DNA from: Ascidia mentula | Taxonomy: Eukaryota; Chordata; Ascidiacea; Phlebobranchia; Ascidiidae | Direction of reading: 5' to 3' | Length of the DNA stretch: 64,000 nucleotides | NCBI GenBank assembly: GCA_947561715.1 | Contig: OX387202.1 | Location: 7,267,001-7,331,000 of the forward strand | Part shown: positions 38,336 through 48,672 of the stretch, piece by piece | Position numbering within the stretch: the first letter of the stretch is position 1 | Layout: the number at the start of each line of letters is the position of its first letter | Notes under the pieces: model-generated | Told to the model about the DNA's origin: nothing | Database searches by the model: none | Seen by the model: only the letters and a program-made list of their open reading frames with translations | Position numbers and translations under genes: made by a program

Positions 38336-39792
38336 ATTTTTGAAAAAGTTGGTATTTCTACAATCCATTGCATAAGAGATAATTTTATTCTGAAGTCTCT
38401 TGTTACGGACGATCACTCTCCACAGAAGAAATAATTATTTTCCGCCACCAAAGCCAAAACTTTGCCACCAAAGTAATTAAATTGCAATTATTTAAAACGA
38501 ACCGCATCGAAATTCAAGTTCCTCGCACTAAAATGCGTCAGTACCCACACGAATTATGCGATTGCCCAACAAAGATAAATGCCAAAGCGTCTGCGCCTTT
38601 AATTAGCTTATCATCTGCTTGGTTGGGAATTTTGCTGCATCAACGAATAAACGTGCACCTCTGCACGGTTTGCCGAGCAACGGACGAGTTGATTCTGCAA
38701 AACTTGTAATTGCAGCAAAATAATTGTTATAACACCGACGATATTGTTGTTATAAGATGTTATTGCGGGCATTACAATATTTTCTCCACCGTGTTATGAG
38801 TGCTGAAAGTATAAAAAATCTTACCTGATCAAAAGTACACAAATAAATACAAATACACAAATAACATTGTGCTTTCGTATACTGGGTGAGATTATATAAA
38901 CAATGGGATTACTTTACTAAATTTAAGTTTGTTAGAACTATTTGGGACGCACCAGTCGTTGAGTTCTTACAGTGCGTCAAAAATAACAGTGTGTTTTCGT
39001 ATACTTGGCGAGCCAAAGCTTTTACCGGCGTTCCGGTGTACTTTACCCACTCTTTATGACAAAAACATTCTTTTTTAGCTGTAGATAAGCTTATAGGACT
39101 TATATAACTTTTAGCGAAATTGCATTTGTCGGATCACCTTCAACACAACGCAAAATTAGAGTAATTATCGATGCACTTACTGTTTATCATGTTATATTGT
39201 TGTAAGTTTTGTGTACTAACGCGTGGTTTACATTTGTCTAACCTAAAATAATCTCATTTTGTGCAATGTCATTCTAGTTCATTCTTTGTGTATTTTTCAT
39301 TACCGCAGAATCTGAGGCAAGTGTACGGGATTCGGCAAAACAGCCCATGGCGATGGAGACTTGAATTCTGTTGATTTTCCAAGCATACTGGATTTAGCTG
39401 CATTCCACTTTAATCTGTCTCGACATGCAAACCACATGATCGAACGTAAAATCCCCGCGCTTTATTTAAAGTCTCATTATGCAAAGTGGTAATAGTGTAT
39501 ATAAACCAGCATGCTCATAGCTATAGGATTGTACATTGTCACAGAAAGCTAAAGCTGCTCTCTGCAATGTAACGGAAGTTAGGATGTAATAAAAATATTG
39601 TTGATGACGTGATGTAAATGGTGGTTATTCTACAATATGATCTAATCTAACAAAAAAGTTACACTATGCTATAATATATCTAAAAAACTGGAAAATTACG
39701 ACTCAAAAAATGCGACGAAACAATTTTTGTTCATGTATTTTTACAGTAACAAGTTGCAGATTGCTGTTACCTCAGAAAACCTGCACTTCAAA

Positions 39793-41122
39793 ATGTTACG
39801 TGAGTTGGTGATGCTGATTTTGGTCGCAGAGGCTTTTGGGTACTACAGTAAGTTTTTCGCAGTATATGTTGTGTGATTTTTATTCTTTTTTCATGTATTT
39901 TATACATCACCTTGTTGCAAAGACAGCACGTTGTTAAGGTTTTTAATTGTTTAAATGACCTTTTAGAATGCCAGTACGGAAAGACTTATTACAAGTGCAA
40001 ACCGTGCAAGGAAAATTGCAAAGACGTTTACTCGACAAAATACTGCAAATGTTATCCTGGTTGTGCTTGTCCGGTTGGCCAATACTGGAGCGACTACTAC
40101 AATAAATGTGTTTATGGAGCCAAATGTCCACCAAGTAAAACCAAGTTTCACGTTTTGATAAATATTATGAAAATGTCTGGACAGTTTTGCGAAAATGGTC
40201 GAAAATATTAAAATAATGAATTGACGTTTCATATTTTGAAAATGTTCAAACAATCTAATGGAATGGTTCCAAACCTTTTTTTACGTGAAAGCCAGTGAAA
40301 TCTAAACCAACAACAGGCCTGCTGACATCACAAAATCTAAACCAAAATGTAATGAACAGAACAGACCATAGGATAACTACAAATAATTTTTAAATGGCAG
40401 AAGTTTGCGCTTCGCACCGGAGGAAATTAATCAAATAGAAAGAATTTCTGTATATATTTTTATATATATTAGGAACCAGTAAAAAAAGTTAACGCCCACT
40501 GGCGAAAATTTATTTTGATAAATTATTTCAACCAACATTTTTAACTTATTCTACAATTTTTTCTGGTTTCAGAATGCACCTATGGAAAAGTTTATCACAA
40601 ATGTTTGCCATGCCAACACACTTGCAAACATTATGTCGATAAGAAGAGTTGTTATCCACGTTACGGACATAACTGTCCAAGCGGTTGTGCTTGTCCGGTT
40701 GGCCAATACTGGAGCGACTACTACAATAAATGTGTTTATGGATACAAATGTCCACCAAGTTAGTATACGTGTAGTTTCTCTCGTGATAATCATTGTACAT
40801 ATAAATAATCATTACCATCATGAAGTGCCGTTTCCAATATAGTTTGTAACGATTTTAATACGTGCTTGTTAAAACGTTTCCGAATGTATTTTTAGAATGC
40901 CCGTACAACCAAGTTTACAAGTGCGCATACTGCGTTCCACATTGCCCAAGATACATATTCAGCTATAGTAACCAGTGCAGGCCGTATACCGGATATCCTC
41001 AAAGCTGTCCATCAAAATGTACCTGTCCGACTGGCCTATACTTACGCAAGGACGGCTACTGTGTGAAGAGATACCAATGTTCGTATACATATGGAAGCAA
41101 CGTTCCACACTGGACTGGGTAG
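39793..41122 (+). CDS. TIL gene B: secreted protein with three TIL domains, 211 aa
   Basis: Coding exons, phase 1 throughout: 39793-39847, 39967-40134, 40573-40758, 40896-41122 (TAG). The signal peptide is nearly identical to gene A (MLRELVMLILVAEAFGYY). Exon 2 is a chimera: its 5' half equals gene A exon 2 (up to CKCYPGCACP) and its 3' half equals gene A exon 3 (VGQYWSDYYNKC). Exon 3 matches the repeated 189-nt type but is 186 nt. The last exon is 227 nt against 236 in gene A. A 3' UTR intron and terminal exon follow as in gene A. Function: probably a secreted protease inhibitor or matrix protein, as for gene A. Confidence 0.92.
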
Positions 41123-41390
41123 AAAGGAAACTGGTATGTTGTGATAGTTTGCTGGGGATATTTCCGTTTAGTTTCCTGAAAAAGTTCGCATATTTGCGAT
41201 CGGATCGTTAGATTAAAGTTTAATTAAGTTGAAAAACAAAAACTCGTACTTTGGGATTATTGTTAAATAAAAATAAACAAAAGTATTTTATATTTTAGAA
41301 CAAGAAAGAGCCCCTGGACGACGGAAGACGGACGACGATTTGATTTGTTTTTATGTTTATTCAATCTTGTGTCGTTAATATTGCTGTACA

Positions 41391-41396
41391 AATAAA
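41391..41396 (+). terminator. Poly(A) signal of TIL gene B
   Basis: AATAAA in the terminal 3' UTR exon that begins AACAAGAAAG near 41299. Confidence 0.7.
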
Positions 41397-41507
41397 TAGA
41401 CACAGCTCAAGTCTTGACCAATATTTCAGTAAGGGGATTGTACTCATTTTTTTTTGTAAAATCCATTGCATAAGAGGTAATTTTATTCTGAAGTTTCTTG
41501 TTACGGG

Positions 41508-42281
41508 CAATTAAAAAAATGCCAAGCATTTATCGTTTTATGTTTAACATTTATGTAATGCACTGTGACAAACAAAACCGCACAACTAAAAACCTTCGCA
41601 CTCGTCTGTTCCAAGTGGACTGAAAGCGAAGCGCATTCAATACACTCCTTGGGATGAATTAAACGCCCCGTCTCTTGCGCAAAAAAAAACGCGAGGAGCG
41701 ATGGAGCGAAGCGTGTTTAAATTCTCTTCAGTGATTACCACGTTTTTAAAATCACTTAAGGTTGCAATTTTGAAACTGTTTTTTATGGGTGTCTGATCAG
41801 GATTGTAAATGAAAGGTTGTGTTACAGTCCTACCGACCTCATTCCACCAGTTTGAGAACTGCAAGGTAGAATTAGCATTGTGTTAGTATTCTACATTCCT
41901 CTTTGCATGTTTTTGATTTTTGCGTATTTTTTCGTAATGTTTTTCGTTTTCATGAATTTGTAGTGCAACTTCGCACAGTTATATCTGAAGAAGTTCGGCT
42001 GAATAACAAAACATTTAGGACAACAAACAGGTCCCACACCGCAAAGTTCGAGGTCATGTGTTTTTGCGTGCGAACGATGTATTTTGACGAATTTCATGCA
42101 TGTTGAGTCAGTGCATTCCACTTCAGTTTGTCTCTCGCCAGACGTAAAAAGTATTACAAACAGTTTATCAACAAGCTTTTATTTATGATGGCACTTGCAG
42201 TTATAAAGCGACGCAGTAAATTTCAAAAACGTTTATTTGCATTACAGGTTGCAAACTTCTGAGGCAACAAAAAAAATACTT
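41508..42281. other. Region between TIL genes B and C
   Basis: No confident gene. On the minus strand a frame at 41891-42121 carries Cys/His spacing (CVGPVCCPKC-like, then CAKLH) that recalls a degenerate zinc finger, and 41637-41864 begins after a possible acceptor (CTTGCAG). Both may be pieces of a decayed element. TTATAAAG at 42201-42208 is a candidate TATA box 74 bp before the gene C start. Confidence 0.3.
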
Positions 42282-42893
42282 ATGTTGTGTGTGTTGGTGA
42301 TGCTAATCTTGGTCGCTGGAGCTTTCGGATCGAACGGTAAGAACTCTTTTATTTTTATTTTGTAGCTGTAGGTTATGCAGTTGGTTATTCAAAAATGACT
42401 TTGAGATTAATAAACTGATGCAAGATTTTTCAATCGTTCTTTTACACACATTTTAAAATGACGTCTATTTTTTTCTGTGACAGAGTGCAACCATGGGAAA
42501 GTTTACTACCGTTGTTTGCCATGTGAACAAAGTTGCCAAGATTTTGTATACGGAAAAATCTGTCCGAGACAATGTAACGATGGTTGTGCTTGTCCAGGTG
42601 GAACTTATTGGTCTAACGTCCGCCAGAGATGTATTTCTGCAAACGAATGCCATTCAGGTAAAGCTTTTGATATTAGGTGATAGGGAACTTGGTTGCAGTT
42701 TCCAGAAAAGTTTAGCTGATTGGCGACCAGTTAAAATTTAATAAATTGTTTCATGTCAGAAATACTCAGATAAGCTCTAGCTAATCGGTCTGGGAAACTT
42801 TTTTCCATTCCATTGTAATTACGCGTTAGCAAATCTGACAGATTTTAACCTTGGAATAAATCTTTCCATGTTTACGATTTCAGAATAAGAATA
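42282..42893 (+). CDS. TIL gene C: secreted single-TIL protein, about 76 aa
   Basis: Exons 42282-42336 (signal peptide MLCVLVMLILVAGAFGSN), 42484-42657 (one 10-cysteine TIL domain, ending ISANECHS), and a terminal exon starting near 42885 whose first bases complete a Glu codon and then give TAA. The terminal exon is homologous to the wholly non-coding last exons of genes A and B (GACGGAAAACGGACAACGA against GACGACGGACAACGA). All junctions are phase 1. It may represent the simple ancestral form of the family. Confidence 0.88.
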
Positions 42894-42983
42894 GAAAACG
42901 ATCCTGGGCGACGGAAAACGGACAACGACTTGATTTGTTGGATGTTTTATTCACAATTGGTGTCGCCTATATATCAATAACCA

Positions 42984-42989
42984 AATAAA
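42984..42989 (+). terminator. Poly(A) signal of TIL gene C
   Basis: AATAAA in the same position of the shared terminal exon as in genes A and B. Confidence 0.7.
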
Positions 42990-43149
42990 AAGGACGCGAC
43001 TGAAGTCTTTTAGTGGTTATTCAGTTTAAATATTAGAGGATTATATGGGATATGGTGCGTTATAACATCGCAGGTGGCGGGAGTGTAAATAATAACTCTG
43101 ATTTGCGAACTGTTGGATTCCCTTTGCCCACAGTAACATGGAACACATA

Positions 43150-43525
43150 TAAACAAGTAGACATTCAGCTTTACAATTTTCCATCCCAAAATGGGACCTT
43201 CATGTTATTTTTATAAACGATTTATAGGAAACAAAGAGCATGTTTCAAAAAAAGTTTTCAACGAGCTGGTTTCAAAAAGAATCTGATTTCTGATTATCTA
43301 CTCTCTTTGACATGTTAGTTTGATTAGTAACTGCGACTTGTCGCATAACTCCGCAAAAATAAAAGTAAGAAAGTCGTCTTCGCTCCATTTCTTTTGGCTG
43401 TGTGTTTGAGGAATCTACACACAAAAACATAAATAAATATTGTATGGACATAACCCACATTATGCAATGGTACAGGAAATAATTACGGTTTATTGAGCTT
43501 CGGTCTGGATCTATCCGCCGTAGGA
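43150..43525 (+). repeat. Direct repeat pair, copy 1 (copy 2 at 45455-45835)
   Basis: Both copies share GTTATTTTTATAAACGATTTAT, ACGAGCTGGTT, TAGTAACTGCGACTT and GGTTTATTGAGCTTCGGT in order with moderate divergence. No coding content recognised. Confidence 0.7.
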
Positions 43526-44289
43526 TCGCAGCCAGTCTACGTTAGGAAGCCAATGAATTCCGCACCATCTTGTCTCGAACGGTATCCGCCCGCCGATCGC
43601 CATCACTCATTTATTAATGAATTCCCCTTTGCAATAAAGTTTGGTGACCCCTTTATTGTAGTTCCGGGGTTTCAAATCAAATTTCCAGAGTTCCAAAAAA
43701 TCAAGTACTTTGATGTGATGCGTAAAAACCGCACGATACAATAACTCTGTTTTACACACAATAACATAAAACCCTATAACCAGGATTACCATCAGCCTAT
43801 AACCACGTTGTTTACTAGTGACGAATTATACATGAGAAATTGTCATTTATTCCATCGATTTTTACTTTAAGTAATCATTCACTTACGTCCTAATGATGGC
43901 TTTTTTAGGACAAAGTCGATTGCGTACAACGTGCGTACCCGAACGTCTGTCACATTTATACATCTACCTCATTAACAATATTCATTTAAATCTTTGCAAT
44001 TCGAAAATGTAAGCACAGTTCTTTATTCTTTACCCTGGTCTTGACAATCTCTTGGAAAATCTTAAATAATATATGGCAACCCTACGCATAAGTCAATTCG
44101 CTAGGTTTGATTTTTTCTGTTCATCATTTGTTTGAATAACTTCTAGGTGAAGAGAAAAAAAATTATATCTGTTACGCGAATTTGCAATATTGCATATATT
44201 AATTATATAACAAATTCAAACTAATTGTCGAATAATAGGTTTAAAGGCTTCGCAGCCCAGGCATTATTATCTTAAAATCTGAAAAATTA

Positions 44290-44365
44290 AGGTGCCGGTG
44301 AGGTTTGAACTCATGACCCTGTGCTTTACCAGCAGGGTCAACTCTCTATCGACATAGCTATAAGT
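44290..44365 (-). repeat. tRNA-like SINE head, copy 2
   Basis: Minus strand: AGCTATGTCGATAGAG as D arm, a TGACCCTG/CAGGGTCA stem, and GAGTTCAAACCTC as B box. The acceptor ends do not pair, so this is not a functional tRNA. Confidence 0.55.
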
Positions 44366-44749
44366 GCTAAGTAACTTTGCGGCGAATATTGTGGTCAAGA
44401 TACACTGGTTTGCCAAGTAACCTTTACATATGCGTAAGAGATCTCCACCACTATAATCAAACAATGCAGCAATGTTTTAAGCAATTGCATGATCGGCATG
44501 GAACGTTGCTGATTTGTCAATTAATGTTAGAAAAATAAACTTATGATAATTTTTACTTAAACATGCGCTATAAAACTAACATAGAAATAGATAAGCAAAG
44601 AGGAGCCAATAATATGAACTGTGTAAGGTGAAGACAGATGGCCACTGATTCGACCTAAAAGGTCTCATCACACCAGCTGCACTGATGAGACCTCTGCAGC
44701 TTACACAATAGAAATAGATCTTTGTATTTAACTGTTGTTTTAGCAGAGT

Positions 44750-45070
44750 TTTGAGCTCCCGTAGCCCAGTTGGTAGATCGTTGCTGTGATCCAGTGGTGG
44801 AATTCAAATTTTTTGTCAGCCGGTTCTATCACAAAAGTCATATTTTTCAGCGGGTTCTGTTACAAAATGTCATATTGACAGTAACCAGTAATGCTTACCG
44901 GTTTGCTGATCTCTTGCTGAAAAGTTCGTAAGACGGTTCTATAGAACCGGTGCGAACCGGCTGAATCCCATCACTGCTGTGATCGCCAAGTAAGGACCTG
45001 CACTGTAGGGCGATCTTGCTGTCATGCGGTTTAATGAAACATTTCCGCGCTGTTTGATTTTTAAAATACC
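44750..45070 (+). repeat. tRNA-derived SINE, copy 2, split by a MITE
   Basis: GAGCTCCCGTAGCCCAGTTG begins the SINE; after the MITE it resumes GATCGCCAAGTAAGGACC and runs to ATGAAACATTTCCGCG. Compare the uninterrupted copy at 33885-34085. Confidence 0.75.
44792..44976. mobile_element. hAT-type MITE, 185 bp, with 8-bp target duplication
   Basis: Ends CAGTGGTGGAATTCA and TGAATCCCATCACTG are imperfect terminal inverted repeats (12-13 of 15 match). It is flanked by CTGTGATC on both sides (44784-44791 and 44977-44984), an 8-bp target duplication that occurs once in the uninterrupted SINE near 33940. It has no coding capacity, so it must have been mobilised in trans. Confidence 0.9.
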
Positions 45071-46084
45071 AGTCGTTTTTTTGTTGCACTCTATGGATAA
45101 TGTAACACTGCTTATATGCTCATGTAGATAGATGTGGTATTTAATTGTTTTAGCCTGGGTTAATCCTTATCCCAAACACCAATCGAAGGTGGCAATGCTC
45201 AAACAAGTTGTAAACATTATTTAACGCATCACGTGATTAGCATTCCAGCCAAGGTAACCCTGATCAGAGCACCTAATAGTTAATATTAAAGTTTAGATTC
45301 AAATTGTTCCAATGCTTCATCGGTTGTGAACTTATTTACGTTCCGTTGTTGGATCTTTGGGCGTTGGTTATCATCTAACTTCATTGCGAAGTGGTGTCAG
45401 TGGTGTACGTTGCTAGATGAGTTATGATAGCCTTCCTTATCGGGATAATCGAGAACAGTATGCATTTATCTTTACAATTTACCACCCAAAAATTAGACCT
45501 TTGTGTTATTTTTATAAACGATTTATCCGAAACAACAAGCTTTTTTAAAAAAAAAATTTCCACGAGCTGGTTCTAAAAGAATCTGATTTAAAATGTTGTT
45601 GTTGTTTCATCTATTCCATATGACATGTGAGTTTTATTAGTAACTGCGACTTATCGCATTACACCGCAAAAATAAAAATAAAAGTGAGAAAGTCTTTTTC
45701 GTCTTCGTTCCATTTCTCTGGCATGTGTGAGAAACCTACAAACAAAAGTAAAAAATGAATGGACATAACCCAAATAAGGCAATGGTACAGGAAATAATTT
45801 CGGTTTATTGAGCTTCGGTTTAGATCTATCAGTAGAACTTGGAAACTACAATTGTTTATCGGTTTTATCTTCCTTGCCAGGGATATTACAATTTAAAATA
45901 GACTGATCTTTAGGCATAAGATAATTTTGTCGTTTCGTTTGCCATACAGTCAGATTTTACCAATGTCTTCCTTTCATAGTTTCATTCCTTCGCGTTGGTT
46001 GTGGGGTTTTACGTTTATGACGTTGGTTCAGTGTCTCGCATTTTATTACGGAAAGACAGCAAAAGTGTTCAAAATAAGGTTCAC

Positions 46085-46350
46085 AGGCTTCTACCAACTG
46101 AGCTGCATCGTTGGGCCTGGTTAGCCCAGGTTCGTGAGTTCAAACCTCACCGGGAGCTTGATTTTTCAGATCTCGCTCCGACTTGTCGGAAAAAGTGGCT
46201 GATCCAGCTTGGCTGCAATGCCTTGGCTGCGAAGCCTGTGAACCTTATAATCAGAATATGATCGCCAAATATAAAGGGCCTGCGCAGTGGGGCGATCCCG
46301 CCTTGCCATGCGTGGCATTACTTCTGTGTTCAAAATAATCCATTAATTTT
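46085..46350 (+). repeat. tRNA-derived SINE, copy 3
   Basis: Carries CTACCAACTGAGCTGCATCG, GTGAGTTCAAACCTCACC and further on ATGATCGCCAAATATAAAGG and GGGGCGATCCCGCC, a diverged version of the other copies. Confidence 0.6.
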
Positions 46351-46615
46351 TATGTTGGCATAATGAGCAACGGAGATTCGCCAAGTCAATCCACAGTTGT
46401 AAAATGATGGCAGAAAATTGTTTGAGCAAGATGCAATCTATTTGATTTTTTGAAAATTTTTGAATAGAGAATAAAAATTACATTTTCAACTGTTTCCATG
46501 TGCTACCACGAAAAGTTCAACAAACTTTAACAAACGAGAAATGGTTGCATCTGTTTATCGAGCTTATATGTGAAATGAAAACTTGCCTTACCACAAAAGT
46601 ATAGGATTTTCAACC

Positions 46616-48672
46616 CTATTCACTTCCGGAATCTTCTGGCTGAGATCCGGTGTTACCAAAACCCCATGGACTTCCGGAATCTTCTTGTTGAGATCCGGTG
46701 TCACCAAAACCCCAAGGACTTCCGGAATCTTCTTGTTGAGATCCGGTGTTACCAAAACCCCATGGACTTGCGGAATCTTCTGGTTGAGATCCGTTGTTAC
46801 CAAAACCCCATGGACTTCCGGAATCTTCTGGTTGAGATCCGGTGTTACCAAAACCCCATGGACTTCCGGAATCTTCTGGTTGAGATCCGTTGTTACCAAA
46901 ACCCCATGGACTTTCGGAATCTTCTGGTTGAGATCCGTTGTTACCAAAACCCCATGGACTTCCGGAATCTTCTTGTTGAGATCCGGTGTTACCAAAACCC
47001 CATGGACTTCCGGAATCTTCTTGTTGAGATCCGGTGTTACCAAAACCCCATGGACTTCCGGAATCTTCTTGTTGAGATCCGGTGTTACCAAAACCCCATG
47101 GACTTCCGGAATCTTCTTGTTGAGATCCGGTGTTACCAAAACCCCATGGACTTGCGGAATCTTCTGGTTGAGATCCGTTGTTACCAAAACCCCATGGACT
47201 TCCGGAATCTTCTGGTTGAGATCCGGTGTTACCAAAACCCCATGGACTTCCGGAATCTTCTGGTTGAGATCCGTTGTTACCAAAACCCCATGGACTTTCG
47301 GAATCTTCTGGTTGAGATCCGTTGTTACCAAAACCCCATGGACTTCCGGAATCTTCTGGTTGAGATCCGTTGTTACCAAAACCCCATGGACTTCCGGAAT
47401 CTTCTTGTTGAGATCCGGTGTTACCAAAACCCCATGGACTTCCGGAATCTTCTTGTTGAGATCCGGTGTTACCAAAACCCCATGGACTTCCGGAATCTTC
47501 TTGTTGAGATCCGGTGTTACCAAAACCCCATGGACTTCCGGAATCTTCTTGTTGAGATCCGGTGTTACCAAAACCCCATGGACTTGCGGAATCTTCTGGT
47601 TGAGATCCGTTGTTACCAAAACCCCATGGACTTCCGGAATCTTCTGGTTGAGATCCGGTGTTACCAAAACCCCATGGACTTCCGGAATCTTCTGGTTGAG
47701 ATCCGTTGTTACCAAAACCCCATGGACTTTCGGAATCTTCTGGTTGAGATCCGTTGTTACCAAAACCCCATGGACTTTCGGAATCTTCTGGTTGAGATCC
47801 GTTGTTACCAAAACCCCATGGACTTCCGGAATCTTCTTGTTGAGATCCGGTGTTACCAAAACCCCATGGACTTCCGGAATCTTCTTGTTGAGATCCGGTG
47901 TTACCAAAACCCCATGGACTTCCGGAATCTTCTTGTTGAGATCCGGTGTTACCAAAACCCCATGGACTTCCGGAATCTTCTTGTTGAGATCCGGTGTTAC
48001 CAAAACCCCATGGACTTGCGGAATCTTCTGGTTGAGATCCGTTGTTACCAAAACCCCATGGACTTCCGGAATCTTCTGGTTGAGATCCGGTGTTACCAAA
48101 ACCCCATGGACTTCCGGAATCTTCTGGTTGAGATCCGTTGTTACCAAAACCCCATGGACTTTCGGAATCTTCTGGTTGAGATCCGTTGTTACCAAAACCC
48201 CATGGACTTCCGGAATCTTCTGGTTGAGATCCGTTGTTACCAAAACCCCATGGACTTCCGGAATCTTCTGGTTGAGATCCGTTGTTACCAAAACCCCATG
48301 GACTTTCGGAATCTTTTTGTTGAGATCCGGTGTTACCAAAACCCCATGGACTTCCGGAGTTTTCTTGTTGAGATCCGTTGTTACCAAAACCCCATGGAAT
48401 TTCTGACGCATTGTGTTGGGTTAAAGGGTATGCTGAGTTTTCAAGGTTCAGCATATTAGCCCCAGAAAATCCGGGCAGACAAAACTGTTTTTTTACACAT
48501 TTCCCATCTTTCCTCATAAAAGTGCCCGCCTTGCAAGTGCATTTACCAAGACAGGGGAAATCGTTGGGAATATTTTTCAGACAAACCGGGAACAGTACGT
48601 ATGAAAGATAGAACTTGGGACACTTGGGGATGCAGCGAGCGCATTCCGTAGGGATCTGATTCTTTGGGCACA
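46616..48672 (-). CDS. TIL gene D: TIL domain followed by 37 x 16-residue repeats (last exon)
   Basis: The exon opens after a TTTTTTAAAG acceptor in phase 1 and runs 685 codons to TAG. Residues 1-70 are a 10-cysteine TIL domain (CARCIPKC, then CLGKCTCKAGTF, ending CVKKQFC), most like the last TIL of gene A. After a short linker come 37 repeats of SPWGFGNNGSQPEDSG and variants (NTGSQQEDSG; Ser-Gly changing to Ser-Glu or Ser-Ala). The repeat phase is 48 bp, so other frames also stay open for about 600 codons on both strands; this frame is chosen because it continues the TIL domain and splices in the family phase. Likely secreted. Function unknown: a structural, adhesive or glycosylated extracellular role is inference. 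The 5' part of the gene is damaged or unfound. Confidence 0.85.
46619..48405 (-). repeat. 48-bp tandem repeat array, 37 units, with higher-order period
   Basis: Units differ at a few fixed places: AAC/ACC (N or T), CCA/CAA (P or Q) and GGA/GAA/GCA (G, E or A). The order of variants repeats: four NTGSQQ units, then NN-QP units ending E or G, one NTGSQP unit and one ending Ala. This block appears as units 9-17, 18-26 and 27-34, so the higher-order period is 8-9 units (384-432 bp). Confidence 0.95.

Larger units (their letters stand above)
38470..41430 (+). repeat. Segmental duplication, copy 2 (carries TIL gene B)
   Basis: Matches copy 1 (28525-32520) from TTAAATTGCAATTATT through to the terminal exon. 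It is about 1 kb shorter because it holds fewer TIL exons. Just outside it, a segment beginning ATCCATTGCATAAGAG occurs on both sides (38366-38410 and 41460-41507). Confidence 0.9.
42990..46615. other. Repeat-rich intergenic region between TIL genes C and D
   Basis: No gene seen. The frame at 43493-43744 lies partly in repeated sequence. The stretch holds the second copy of the gene A 3' flank (43740-45440), a direct repeat (43150-43525 and 45455-45835), a tRNA-like remnant (44290-44365), a Penelope fragment (44610-44700) and SINEs. CTGCACTGATGAGACCT at about 44675 is a degraded hammerhead-like piece. Confidence 0.5.

Noticed and set aside
42477..42990. CRISPR-like or integron-like array in the repeat-rich TIL cluster
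   Set aside because: Repeats are exons, introns and SINEs of a eukaryotic locus; there is no short direct repeat with unique spacers.
46583..48406. 607-codon plus-strand frame through the 48-bp array
   Set aside because: It is a by-product of the repeat length being a multiple of three; it has no domain at either end, whereas the minus frame continues a TIL domain.
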